From Nostoc sp. FACHB-892 (GTDB lineage: Bacteria; Cyanobacteriota; Cyanobacteriia; Cyanobacteriales; Nostocaceae): 64,000 bases of DNA. Location of the stretch: contig NZ_JACJTR010000012.1 of the NCBI RefSeq assembly GCF_014698795.1, forward strand, positions 62,001 to 126,000. The letters run 5' to 3'. This document shows positions 18,596-28,971 of the stretch, one piece after another. Position 1 is the first letter of the stretch. The number at the start of each line of letters is the position of its first letter. The notes beneath the pieces are model-generated. The model was not told the DNA's origin. It made no database searches and was given only the letters and a program-made list of their open reading frames with translations. The translations under genes were made by a program, and so were the position numbers.

Positions 18596-19627
18596 TTAAC
18601 TCGTTTCCTGAATTTGCAGACGTACAGTGTGTTCAGTCGCACCACTAAGTTGCAATTCCATGATTTCACCTCCTAGAGGTTCCAAGCAAGTGAGGAGCGA
18701 TCGCAAGTTGGGTGTACTTGCGCCAGTATCTACATATAATCGATCTGCTAGATTACCGATTCGTTTCCAAGTCATATAGAGTTTAGCGATCGTTTGTTCA
18801 ATCTGGGATGCTTGATTTACCAAATCAGCAGCAATACTCAAACAGCCGACTCTTTGCGCTTCTTCTAAGGCTGTTTCAATGTCAATATTTTCCTGCGTTA
18901 GCGCCTGAACTTGAGCTGCCCCTTTGAGATATTTGGCCAAGTTACGCGCTTCGGTAGTTACCTGTTTGAGGGTATCCATATCAGGATTAGCAGCAATTTC
19001 CTTTTGGATAAACTTTTGGTGCGATTCTGGCAGTTTTTCCATTTCCTTCACCAGTGGGGCAATGTAGCGCGGTGGAAGGGTGTTATCTGCTGCTTTTTCT
19101 TTGACTGCTTCAGGTAATAAATCTGAGGACATGGCTGTCCATTCATCGCTGAGTTGACGCACTTCCCGCCTAGTGATGCGATCGCCTTTTTGGGCGGCTT
19201 CACTCACCATCTGTTGCACTTCTGGGACTGCTTTGGAAGTTTCAACAAATGCCCGTTTGCTGAAGTTGTTCACAGTACCGGGATCAAGTTTACCGTCTTC
19301 GATGAGAGTATCGGCACTATTCGCCAGTTGAATCCAGGAATATGCTTGACTTTTGCTGATTTCCCGCTCTTTTAGCCATCGCAGAAAGCCAGTACCACGT
19401 CCGTCACCACCCACTTTCTCTCTGTCGCGGATAGCCCGTAAAATTCGCCCCCGCCAGATTTCAGTTTGCAAATCAAAGCGATCGCATACCTGCCAAGCTA
19501 CTTCTAGCTGCTGTTGAAAATCTGACTCTAGAATCTGTTCATCTTCTGGATCGGGCAGTTCAAAGCTGATATCTGCTGGCTGTAGTAAAGCCGCAGCAAG
19601 GTCGTTTATGGAGTCGGTGTCTTGCAC
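18596..19627 (-). CDS. Conserved cyanobacterial protein of unknown function
   Basis: The protein is 343 aa, soluble, acidic and mostly helical. Residues 35-110 (WQVCDRFDLQTEIWRGRILR, then FLRWLKEREISKSQAYSWIQ) look like a helix-turn-helix region in which a replicon or phage-type DNA-binding protein would read DNA, and residues 215-290 look like a coiled coil. No catalytic motif is visible. The start is GTG at 19627. The gene stands alone between the exoprotein genes and moaA, with gaps on both sides. I recognise it only as a cyanobacterial hypothetical; the DNA-binding suggestion is inference. Confidence 0.7.
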   Translation of the reverse strand: MQDTDSINDLAAALLQPADISFELPDPEDEQILESDFQQQLEVAWQVCDRFDLQTEIWRGRILRAIRDREKVGGDGRGTGFLRWLKEREISKSQAYSWIQLANSADTLIEDGKLDPGTVNNFSKRAFVETSKAVPEVQQMVSEAAQKGDRITRREVRQLSDEWTAMSSDLLPEAVKEKAADNTLPPRYIAPLVKEMEKLPESHQKFIQKEIAANPDMDTLKQVTTEARNLAKYLKGAAQVQALTQENIDIETALEEAQRVGCLSIAADLVNQASQIEQTIAKLYMTWKRIGNLADRLYVDTGASTPNLRSLLTCLEPLGGEIMELQLSGATEHTVRLQIQETS

Positions 19628-19789
19628 GATTGATGACTAACGAGTGGATGCGATCGGCTTATTATGCCACAATCTGTGGACCCTCACTTAAGGGGGAGTA
19701 CGGTATCTTGAGCTACAACAAATATAGTAGGAAGAAATAAACCACCTTTGTAAAGTCTTTAATTAATCAGAGAGAATAAAAATAAAACG

Positions 19790-20776
19790 ATGAACCAGGT
19801 AGACTACCTCCGCATTAGCTTAATCGATCGCTGCAATTTTCGTTGTCAATACTGTATGCCAGAGGGAGTAGAACTGGATTATATCCTCAAGCAACAGCTG
19901 TTGACTGATGAAGAACTGCTCACCCTAATTGAAGAGGTATTTATTCCGGTAGGCTTTAATCGGTTTCGGTTGACTGGGGGTGAACCCTTATTGCGTCCGC
20001 GTGTGGTAGATTTGGTAAGCGCGATCGCCTCTTTTCCTCAAACTCAAGACCTCTCAATGACCACCAACGGTTTTTTGCTAGCTCCGATGGCACAAAACCT
20101 TTACAATGCTGGTTTGCGACGAATTAATATTAGTCTGGACTCTCTTGATCCCGACATTTTTGATCAAATTATTGGTAATCAGGGCCGTTCTCGTTGGCAG
20201 CAAGTTTGGCATGGGATTCAAGCTGCCCATCAGGTCGGATTTGACCCCCTAAAGCTGAATGTAGTGGTGATTCCTGGCGTTAATGACCATGAAGTTCTAG
20301 ATTTAGCTGCCTTGACCATTGACAAACAATGGCACGTTCGATTTATTGAATTCATGCCTATTGGTAATACGCATTTATTTGGCGATCGCGGTTGGGTATC
20401 TTCAGCCGATTTACGGCAACAAATCCGCGATCGCTGGGGCTTGACAGATTCACAAGTTCGTGGTGCAGGGCCTGCTGATGTCTTTCAAATTCCCGGTGCG
20501 AAAGGAACACTGGGATTTATTAGTCAGATGTCAGAATGTTTTTGCGATCGTTGTAACCGGATGCGTCTGAGTGCCGATGGCTGGCTGCGTCCCTGTTTAT
20601 TGAATGAAACTGGTCAAATAGATTTAAAAACTGCTTTACGTTCTGGCACTACCACCGCTCAATTACAAGAGCAGGTAAGGCATTTACTGGGAATCAAGCC
20701 AGAAATTAACTTTAAAGGGCGCGATTCCGGCATTTTAGGTACATATACTCGCACCATGTCGCAAATTGGCGGATAA
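19790..20776 (+). CDS. moaA: GTP 3',8-cyclase MoaA
   Basis: MoaA is the radical SAM enzyme that begins molybdenum cofactor synthesis by cyclising GTP, with MoaC acting next. The 328-aa protein has the N-terminal [4Fe-4S]-SAM motif CNFRCQYC, the [10 protein letters not shown] stretch and the second cluster motif [20 protein letters not shown]. It ends in Gly-Gly (SQIGG), which MoaA needs for activity. It may help supply cofactor for nitrate reductase, consistent with a nitrogen-responsive cyanobacterium. It is monocistronic by context and convergent with rpsD. Confidence 0.97.
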   Translation: MNQVDYLRISLIDRCNFRCQYCMPEGVELDYILKQQLLTDEELLTLIEEVFIPVGFNRFRLTGGEPLLRPRVVDLVSAIASFPQTQDLSMTTNGFLLAPMAQNLYNAGLRRINISLDSLDPDIFDQIIGNQGRSRWQQVWHGIQAAHQVGFDPLKLNVVVIPGVNDHEVLDLAALTIDKQWHVRFIEFMPIGNTHLFGDRGWVSSADLRQQIRDRWGLTDSQVRGAGPADVFQIPGAKGTLGFISQMSECFCDRCNRMRLSADGWLRPCLLNETGQIDLKTALRSGTTTAQLQEQVRHLLGIKPEINFKGRDSGILGTYTRTMSQIGG

Positions 20777-20782
20777 AAAATA

Positions 20783-20838
20783 GTGAGGAGTTAGGAATTA
20801 TTGTCTTACAACTCATAACTCATAACTCCTAACTATTA
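20783..20838. repeat. Heptamer repeats between moaA and rpsD
   Basis: GTGAGGAGTTAGGAATT and the complementary ACTCATAACTCATAACTCCTAACT form an inverted pair in the convergent moaA-rpsD gap. This could give a bidirectional terminator-like structure. Confidence 0.6.
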
Positions 20839-20843
20839 ACTGT

Positions 20844-21452
20844 TTAAGCTTGTCGTGAGTAGTATTCCACCACAAGTAGTTCATTAACTTGTAGTGCCAC
20901 CCATTCGCGCTCAACAACGCTGTTGACTCTACCAACCAACTTATTTTTGTCAAACTCCAAATGACTGGGGAGGTTGGCCAAACCGGGATATTGTAAGTTA
21001 GCTTCCACCAACTTCCGTGATTGTGCCCGATCCCTGACGGCAATTTCTTCTCCAGGACGGCATTGATAGCTGGCAATATTAACCACACGACCGTTGACAG
21101 TTACGTGACCGTGATTTACCAGTTGACGAGCTGCTGGGATAGTCGGGGCTATACCTAAGCGGAAAACGGTATTATCTAGGCGCATTTCTAGCAATTGCAA
21201 CAGTACTTGTCCGGTAGAACCAGTAACACGTCTGGCTTTTCGCACATAGCGCAGCAATTGCTTTTCAGTCAAACCGTAGTTGAAGCGGAGCTTTTGCTTT
21301 TCCTCTAGACGGATAGCATACTCAGAGCGCTTCTTGCGGTTCTGACCATGCTGCCCAGGTGGGTAAGCGCGTCTAGCGCTTTTACGAGTTAATCCTGGTA
21401 AATCGCCCAAGCGGCGTACAATTCTGAGGCGTGGCCCTCTGTATCGGGACAT
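20844..21452 (-). CDS. rpsD: 30S ribosomal protein S4
   Basis: S4 is a primary 16S rRNA-binding protein that nucleates assembly of the 30S body. The 202-aa sequence starts [20 protein letters not shown], has the basic YPPGQHG segment and an S4 RNA-binding domain at about 90-155 ([20 protein letters not shown], then [13 protein letters not shown]). It ends in the usual VVEYYSRQA. The ATG at 21452 follows AAGGAAA. As in other cyanobacteria it is not in a ribosomal operon here. Confidence 0.98.
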   Translation of the reverse strand: MSRYRGPRLRIVRRLGDLPGLTRKSARRAYPPGQHGQNRKKRSEYAIRLEEKQKLRFNYGLTEKQLLRYVRKARRVTGSTGQVLLQLLEMRLDNTVFRLGIAPTIPAARQLVNHGHVTVNGRVVNIASYQCRPGEEIAVRDRAQSRKLVEANLQYPGLANLPSHLEFDKNKLVGRVNSVVEREWVALQVNELLVVEYYSRQA

Positions 21453-21935
21453 GAGTTTCCTTAATCTAATCCTGTTTAAACTTTAGCCAAACATATTTAG
21501 CCAAACATACTATGATGACATACTATGTTGACATATCTCTGATTTTTAATCAGAGCATTTTTCGTTCTTTGAGGATGCTTACCTTGGTATGACGTATCCT
21601 ACCAATGTAGAGGCATCAACTGTTACGCCAGTTGCTTTAAGTCGGTAGAGCCGACATACTGGCTTTCAAGCCTGAATTCCGGCCTGTCACGCCGTACTCC
21701 TGCCAATAAGTTTTTTGTGTTTATTTAGTTTCGTAGGCTACTCAATCATCAGATTGGTTTACGCAGTATTCTTACTCTGAAATACTTTTTACGTTGCCTA
21801 CTTATCTTTCAAACAGTTATATTAACACAATTTCCGACATAATTAATTATGTCTATACCTTGCTACCGCTAAAATTCTTTAATTGCAGAGGATTTTTAAA
21901 ATATTTGAGTTAGCATAACTTTGGGTGTTTGGAGA
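21453..21935. other. rpsD upstream region with GC-rich palindromic stretch
   Basis: There is no gene. The segment at 21600-21710 contains several short inverted motifs (GTCGGTAGAGCCGAC at about 21640-21654, with CTGGC and GCCTG units), probably a dispersed repeat. The rest is AT-rich and probably holds divergent promoters for rpsD and the secreted protein gene. Confidence 0.5.
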
Positions 21936-22634
21936 ATGGCAACGTCAATGAGCAATAAAGCGGTTAATAGAGGTAAGAACAAACAAGCCAGTTCCGCCTC
22001 TAGGATTTTAACAGTACCAGTGGCTATAGCTGGATGCTTGGCAACGATTTTACCGAATACAGCGATCGCTGCCTCTTACAGCAATGATTATAGTGTCTGT
22101 GCGGGTCGCCTTTTGAGCGTGGGTGTAACAGCAGAAGCGGCATCACAAGCTTGTGCAGCAGCACTGCGTCCAAGGGATTTGGCTGCTTGCGTGGTTAAAA
22201 TTGATAAGCAAACCCAAATTGCCGCGACAGATGCGCTTTCTACTTGTGGGAATGCCCGACGTCCTGAGGAGTTAGCTACCTGTGTAGTTGGCGTTAGCTT
22301 AAGTACTAAGGAAGAAGCTAATCCGGCAGTTTTAGATTACTGTGGACGTAGTTTGTTGCCTGTGCGTTTTGGCCAGTGTGTGGTTGGCTTGCGTAGTCAA
22401 ATCGACTTTCCCGCTACACAGGCATTAGATACTTGTATCAGTGCTGATGATAGTGTTATCGGTGCTTCATCTTCGTCTACACCACCAACTATAATACCTA
22501 CGGGTTCAACTCCGAGTTTAGAGACTACCCCATTTCCAACACAACCGATTGTTCCAACACAACCGATTGTTCCAACACAACCCGTTATTCCAACGCAACC
22601 GATTGTTCCAACGCAACCCGGCACGACGAATTAA
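21936..22634 (+). CDS. Secreted Cys-repeat protein with Pro-Thr-Gln tail, unknown function
   Basis: The protein is about 232 aa from the ATG at 21936; TTG at 21921 and ATG at 21948 are alternatives. A signal peptide (ILTVPVAIAGCLATILPNTAIA) ends near residue 48. The mature part has about four repeats of roughly 37 residues with paired Cys, pattern C-A-x-RPxDLAACVV, then CGNARRPEELATCVVG and CGRSLLPVRFGQCVVG. These probably form disulfides outside the cytoplasm. The C-terminal 40 residues are VPTQPI repeats, a linker-like or wall-spanning tail. It is a cyanobacterial hypothetical with no known function. The DNA encoding the tail is itself a tandem 15-bp repeat. Confidence 0.75.
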   Translation: MATSMSNKAVNRGKNKQASSASRILTVPVAIAGCLATILPNTAIAASYSNDYSVCAGRLLSVGVTAEAASQACAAALRPRDLAACVVKIDKQTQIAATDALSTCGNARRPEELATCVVGVSLSTKEEANPAVLDYCGRSLLPVRFGQCVVGLRSQIDFPATQALDTCISADDSVIGASSSSTPPTIIPTGSTPSLETTPFPTQPIVPTQPIVPTQPVIPTQPIVPTQPGTTN

Positions 22635-23093
22635 TTACAGTCCTTTGTAATTGACTGAGAATACAGGTTAATTAGTAGGGTGGGCATTAAAATGTCCATC
22701 CTACTACGGTTTGAGCAAAAATAATATTTATATAAAACTTGCTATAATCATCCTCTGGTTGCAAATTATGCAAACTAAATATTTACAATACAAAAGTCAC
22801 AAAATTGCTTGTGACTTTTGTACTACTAGTACAGTATTACAGTTTAAATAGACCAACGATCCCCCTACTACTAAGCAAGGGACAAAATCAGTAAAAAGCT
22901 TATAAAGTAAGCTTTTTGAATTTTGGGTAGTGGAACTCCAAAAAATAAATTATCTAATTTTTGGAATCAAAACGAATTTTCCTCCCCCAAGTAAAATATA
23001 CCCTGGACTAAAAGCGTACCCCTTTGGGGATCTTGCTACGCGTAGCGTCCCGCAGGGATGGGATATTTTTTTATTTGAAAGCCCCTAGCGCGA
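22635..23093. other. Intergenic region with a strong hairpin and a GCTACGCGTAGC palindrome
   Basis: There is no gene. A 14-bp perfect stem (22789-22802/22809-22822, arms TACAAAAGTCACAA) lies about 155 bases past the secreted-protein stop. A GCTACGCGTAGC palindrome (23035-23046) with a nearby CCCGCAGGG unit belongs to the dispersed repeat family. Confidence 0.6.
22789..22822. terminator. 14-bp-stem hairpin between convergent genes
   Basis: TACAAAAGTCACAA pairs perfectly with TTGTGACTTTTGTA around a six-base loop. It sits between the convergent secreted-protein gene and hetR. There is no long T-run, so termination strength is uncertain. Confidence 0.5.
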
Positions 23094-24017
<924 letters not shown>

Positions 24018-24119
24018 TTACACAACTTTTAATCGAGTGAAAATAGGTAGTATACCCCTGACTGAAGAGAATGTCTTTACTTCAGACTATATTAATATGC
24101 GATAACTCTGAAATCGGTG

Positions 24120-24133
24120 GTAGTCCAAACTAC
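24120..24133 (-). promoter_or_regulatory. Candidate NtcA site upstream of hetR
   Basis: On the hetR strand the sequence is GTAGTTTGGACTAC, matching the NtcA consensus GTA-N8-TAC with an extended dyad GTAGT-N4-ACTAC. It is centred about 134 bases before the hetR ATG. An AT-rich -10-like stretch (TATTAATAT) begins 22 bases downstream of it. NtcA is the nitrogen-control CRP-family activator in cyanobacteria. Binding is inferred from sequence only. Confidence 0.5.
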
Positions 24134-24532
24134 TATTTTCGCATATTTTTCTCGTATATAGGCAGATTCAGTTGTTATTACTATAACTATCGCTGTATCT
24201 GACCGGAAAATTACATAGATCACCAGGTTTAGCTTGAAGGCGGTTTAAATCCCAAAAGTCAACTGTGTGTGTTGCAACTAATCTACAAAGCCTTTAAGTT
24301 CTCTGGGGTTTTTCTTATCTTTTAAGAGCAACAACATCAAGCTGCTTACGCCTAATTATGGCACTATGCCGACTCGGAATAAAAAGTAATTGGCGCGGTT
24401 CATCTAGAATATGTGTTACTCAAAAAATATGATTTTAATTCAGCTTTGACGAATTATTTGTAGTACACAAATGGCTAGAGAGCATTGGGAATAGCCTAAA
24501 AATAAATCGCTTACCAGGTGTAGAAACATTCA

Positions 24533-24582
24533 GAGGTTGAGTCATACGACTCGTTGCGAACTATCATCTTGTTCACAACCTC
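24533..24582. ncRNA. Possible structured RNA or protein-binding element upstream of hetR
   Basis: GAGGTT (24533-24538) pairs with AACCTC (24577-24582), enclosing hairpin GAGTC-ATAC-GACTC (24539-24552) and hairpin GAAC/GTTC (24558-24561/24571-24574), a compact three-way junction. No promoter or terminator was identified, so an RNA gene is only a possibility. Confidence 0.2.
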
Positions 24583-25793
24583 CAGTGATGTCTCGCCACT
24601 ATAAGCCGTTGGCTTGAGGGAAGATAGTAGACATCAATTAGAGCAATTAATTCCAATTTCAAAAATACCTGTTGTTTCACATATCGTTCCCTATCATATC
24701 ATTATTTTTTTGGTTTGCAATAAATTGTGCTTTTTAAACTTTAAAAATTATGCTTGTTTAAATAATTTGTATTCTTGTTAAATCAACGTTTAATTATATT
24801 TTTATTCTTCGTCCTAAAACCTAAGTCGTAATTAGCTTTTTGTGCTGATAATTTGGCACAGAAAGCCCCAACTTAGTCTGAATTAACCTTATAACCATCA
24901 AGCTTTATTGATCATGCTAATAGCTTAATAATTAGTTATTAGCCAGAAATATCATAAAACGTATTAGATTCAATTTGATGATTATTTAAATGTTTTTTCC
25001 CAGTGAATTGGTATTGTTTGCATGATTTGACTAATTTCTTGGCTACTTTCAAGTATGTTTTTCCCTCGCTGTTTTATATATTTTCTTGGCTTGAATTGTG
25101 TAGAGAATTTTTTGCTAGAAAAGAAAGAGAATCCGCAGCAAGCTACGATATAACCTTCTTCCTCTAGGCATTTAGGCGATCGCCCAGATTGACTAGTACA
25201 GACTGACAGAAACAAATATACCATCTCAGCAAACACAATCAGCTAATAGGCGTGAATAATTAAATGTTATATTAAGCGGCTTCAGACCTTAGAATAGGCG
25301 TGAAACCCTTAGTAAGAGTGAATCTACTCAATTTTACATTCCGTAACATAGTTTAATTTATTCTTACCCACTTACTGAGTCTACCACGCTTCAAAACCGG
25401 GTTACTCTAAACATTCTGCTACTTTTTCATCTCCTAGTTCCAAAGGGTGCTGCAATGCTCTTAATTGTTTGCAAATCTCCTCCTTAAGCAAGTACTCGTA
25501 CTCAATTGATTGAGTTGGTACTACTCATACTGCTTATATATACGTGTTTTCCCTGCCTGTATCAGGCTAAATTCCTAAAAATATATTACAAGTCTAGTTA
25601 TTCTGATTACTGCTTGCTCATCTATTAAGCGTTAAGCTGTTAGGCATTTAACTTGAACATTTACATGAAGGCTGATGACCAATGACTGATAACCATCAAC
25701 AGTTAACAGTTAACCACCGTAAAGAGTGTTTATACTTTTTTAGCGTGCATCAGCTTATCTCCACCTATATAGCAGTCCTAAATTATTCGTAAA

Positions 25794-25836
25794 AAATAAG
25801 ATCCCTAGCTTCTCTAAGAAGTCGAGGATCTTATTT
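25794..25836 (-). terminator. Strong hairpin terminator after the EamA fusion gene
   Basis: AAATAAGATCC (25794-25804) pairs with GGATCTTATTT (25826-25836), with an inner CTTCT/AGAAG stem. On the minus strand a T-run follows (ATTTTTTACG). It lies about 115 bases past the stop of the EamA fusion gene. Confidence 0.7.
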
Positions 25837-25950
25837 CTCACAAGGTGATTGAGAGAAGTTACAACTAAGCGTATTCATGTCAGGATTGGTGCTGAGAGTG
25901 ATGGAAGGTAAAGTAGCTACCACCACACCTAAACTGATTGAACTCGTCAT

Positions 25951-28284
25951 TTAATTGGTTGGACTAGAGGGTTTAACCTGATTTTTCATTGTTTCAAAAC
26001 TGAAAGCAGCCGCGCCAAAGGTTACTAACAACACTCCCAAAATTTGCACAATATCTAAATTTTCTTGAATGATTAACCCAGCGAAAATCACGGTTAAAAC
26101 TGGGATGCTACCACCGATGAGCGCTGACCGTGAGGCACCTAGTTTACTGATACCAATATTGTTTAGCAAATAGCCCGCAAGAGTCAATACACCCAAAATA
26201 AATGCGCTTAAAACCAGTTCCAGCATCTTAGAGGGGTCAACTACTAAGTTCCAGCTGCTTGGTAAAGGTAGCATCAAGCAGATAAAGCTCAACAGCAACA
26301 TGGTAGCGAAGTTAATTAAAGTAAAAGTCACGGGATGCAGTTTGCTAGCACAAACCCGCGTCAAAATTATGTAGGCAGCAAAAGCCACCCCTGAAAGAAT
26401 GGCGGTACTGCTTCCTAATGAAGTATTACCCATACCTGTGCTGGGAGAACCTGCCAAAACCAGCAATTCACCGCAGCATATCGCGGCGATCGCACCGATG
26501 CGGAATATGGTAGGGCGATCACGAAACAAAAACCACGAGAATAGACCACTAACCATTGGATAGATAAAGAACAGTGCGATCGCCATTCCAGTTGTGACTT
26601 GAGCGATCGCAGTGTATATGAGTACCTGAGACAAAAACAAAAAGCACCCGCTCATAATTGAATACAGCAAAATCCGCTTGCTAGCTGTATTAGCAGCTGT
26701 GGGATTTCCTCGGGCTGAGTTAGCCAAGTTTTCTAAGTCTTGCCACAATGTTGGATGCAGTATTGGAGATAACAGTACCATCAGTGGTACTACTACCATA
26801 AAGCGTAGGGTCAAAATTAACAGAGTATTGCCCAAAGTCGGCGGCAGCAAGCGCTCTACCTCTAATACTCCAAAAATCTGAGAACCTTCGTGGAAAATTA
26901 TCTTAATGGCTACGTTGTAAATCGACGATAATACTGCCGATAAGACAATCAATAACAAACCGATTTGGAGCGACGATAAACCTGAAGAATTGCGCGATCG
27001 TGATTGTGGAGGTTTTGCTCCCGCCTGCGGCTCTAGCGCAGTAGAAGGCGGGGATTTAACTTTGCTCTGCGACACGTTCTTGCGGGTAACAGAAGTTGGT
27101 TCAGCAGCGTTTCTCCTCCGTAAACGTTGTATTGCTTCCGTCGGTGGCGCAGATACAATAGGAGGCTCTGATATAGTTTCGCTTTCTGATAAATCTTTAT
27201 TGAGAACAGAAATTGGTTCAGTAGCGTTTTCTTTTGGTGGCGGAACTACAGTAGCATTTGGCTCTGATTTAGTTTCCCTTGGGGACAAGTCTTTGATAGG
27301 GACAGAAATCGGGTTCGCGGGATTTTCTCTAACAACAGTCGGCTCTGATTTAGTTTCCCTTTGGGACAAGTCTTGACTGGGGGCAGAAATTGGGTTTGCG
27401 GCGTTTTCTCTGACAACAGTCGGCTCTGATTTAGTTTCCCTTTGGGACAAGTCTTTGCTGGGAGCAGAAATTAGATTCGCAGGATTTTCTGTAACAACAG
27501 TCGGCTCTGATGTCGTTTCCCTTGGTGAAAATTTATTAGGGATCGGGGAAATTGGCTCAGAGAAATTTCTTGCTACTTCGCCAACTTGTGGCGAGGATGT
27601 CCCAAAAGAACTGTTTTTTTCTGGTTCCGTAAACTGCAAAACAGTAGGTGTACCTGTTGTTGCTGATTTACGTGAAGTTTCTTCTATAGTTTTTTCTAGT
27701 TCTCCATGCAGGCGATTAACAAACTCCGTCAAAATCGTTTCCCCTTGCTGCTGCTGGCTGTACATCCGTGACAACTGTTGGGAAAGATTACTTTGATAGT
27801 TCTTCAGTTCCTGTTGCAGCGAGTTAAAGGTAATAGTAACGGTGTCATCCAAGCTGTCAAACATATGTTCGACTTTTTCATTGATTTCACCTACTACATT
27901 GCTGCTTACTTCAGCAGATTTAAGCGCGGCTTGTTCATAAGACTTACCCTCTATGGTTTGGTTTGCTAAATTTGCCAGAGAGGATTGCAGTTGTGAAGAT
28001 ATATGCTTTGCTAGAACTTCTGCAAGCTGCCGAATTAACACTTGCTGCTCAGTAATTTGGCGCACTTGTTGTAAGTGCTCTTTTTCCTCTAGCAAGCTTT
28101 GAATGTCATCAGATAATCGGTTTTTTTCTGACTGAAGCCGCTTTACGTCTTCTTGTAACCCTCTGAGGACATTCTGCTGAAGATTTTCTAAATCTTCAAC
28201 TACAGCCCAAAGAGCATTTTCTGCTGCTCTGGATAGTTCGCCCCTGACTCTCGGGTTTTCTGGTTGCTTCTCGAATCGCCCCAT
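25951..28284 (-). CDS. DMT/EamA-family membrane transporter fused to an N-terminal coiled coil
   Basis: The protein is 777 aa in three parts. Residues about 30-205 are a long coiled coil rich in Glu, Gln, Leu and Lys (LRGLQEDVKRLQSEKNRLSD). Residues about 215-415 are a hydrophilic linker with four to five near-identical units of about 27 residues (DLSQRETKSEPTVVRENPAN and variants). Residues about 435-765 hold about ten transmembrane helices forming two EamA repeats (GVAFAAYIILTRV, LGVLTLAGYLLNNIGISKLG). EamA proteins export small molecules such as amino acids. The cytoplasmic coiled coil is unusual and may bind a partner or polymerise. It is the gene upstream of the long hetR leader but is separated from it by a terminator. 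Confidence 0.85.
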   Translation of the reverse strand: MGRFEKQPENPRVRGELSRAAENALWAVVEDLENLQQNVLRGLQEDVKRLQSEKNRLSDDIQSLLEEKEHLQQVRQITEQQVLIRQLAEVLAKHISSQLQSSLANLANQTIEGKSYEQAALKSAEVSSNVVGEINEKVEHMFDSLDDTVTITFNSLQQELKNYQSNLSQQLSRMYSQQQQGETILTEFVNRLHGELEKTIEETSRKSATTGTPTVLQFTEPEKNSSFGTSSPQVGEVARNFSEPISPIPNKFSPRETTSEPTVVTENPANLISAPSKDLSQRETKSEPTVVRENAANPISAPSQDLSQRETKSEPTVVRENPANPISVPIKDLSPRETKSEPNATVVPPPKENATEPISVLNKDLSESETISEPPIVSAPPTEAIQRLRRRNAAEPTSVTRKNVSQSKVKSPPSTALEPQAGAKPPQSRSRNSSGLSSLQIGLLLIVLSAVLSSIYNVAIKIIFHEGSQIFGVLEVERLLPPTLGNTLLILTLRFMVVVPLMVLLSPILHPTLWQDLENLANSARGNPTAANTASKRILLYSIMSGCFLFLSQVLIYTAIAQVTTGMAIALFFIYPMVSGLFSWFLFRDRPTIFRIGAIAAICCGELLVLAGSPSTGMGNTSLGSSTAILSGVAFAAYIILTRVCASKLHPVTFTLINFATMLLLSFICLMLPLPSSWNLVVDPSKMLELVLSAFILGVLTLAGYLLNNIGISKLGASRSALIGGSIPVLTVIFAGLIIQENLDIVQILGVLLVTFGAAAFSFETMKNQVKPSSPTN
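27250..27530 (-). repeat. In-gene tandem repeat of about 81 bp
   Basis: Successive units containing GGCTCTGATTTAGTTTCCCT occur about every 81-105 bases, encoding the ETKSEPTVVREN linker units of the EamA fusion. The unit number is likely to vary between strains. Confidence 0.8.
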
Positions 28285-28971
28285 TAGCTTCTAACCTCTA
28301 ACATCTTGACGATAAAGCTGCTTCCGGTACACTTTATTGGCGTTCATACTAATTTCTTGTATTTTGTCAGATAAATTAAAAATTCTAACAGCACTTCCGC
28401 ATTTCAACGCAATTCTGTCATACTGAGCACAACTTGGCAAAGCATTAAATTTGCGCTACTGCTTAATACACAGTATTTTCTTCAGCATTGACAAGTATTT
28501 TGTCATTCAATTTTAGATTGTCCGTATACCTGTAAGTCCCTTGAAATAGAACCTTTTTTGTTTTTGGTCAGTTTAATTTACATCAACTATTTGCTAATGA
28601 GATTTTTACTTTTAAATAAATCTCACTCCAAATAAATATTTATTCTTTGCTGCCAATATTAGTTATCAAAGACTTGCAGATGCGTGTGCGTAGGTGCAAA
28701 GCGACTTGTCTTCAGACATCGCCACAAAATTGTCTGACTTGCAAAATGATCTGTAAATTTGTGTGGAATGTAACTTGTGTGACAGTTTATATCTCTAAAT
28801 GGAGATTAAAGTATCTGGTTGTGGAAATTCAAAGTTACGTTATCCCCTGCACAACATTCTAATGAATGAACAGCAGTTCTGCAAAAACACGATTTTTTGG
28901 TGTTGTTGCAGTCTAGGTTCTACTTTGAGTAGATGCAGTAGAAGAAAAAGTTAGGAAAAGATTAATAATTC
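28285..28971. other. Intergenic region, nothing recognised
   Basis: 687 bases hold no convincing gene. One 71-codon frame at 28647-28862 lacks a ribosome-binding site and any family feature. The region is AT-rich and probably contains the promoter of the EamA fusion gene and the 3' region of the PiT gene. Confidence 0.5.

Noticed and set aside
24982..25236. 84-codon minus-strand frame in the hetR upstream region
   Set aside because: Low-complexity, Cys/Phe/Ser-rich translation with no family features and no ribosome-binding site; AT-rich region prone to chance frames.
28647..28862. 71-codon plus-strand frame between the EamA fusion and PiT genes
   Set aside because: No ribosome-binding site, no recognisable domain and atypical composition; treated as chance.
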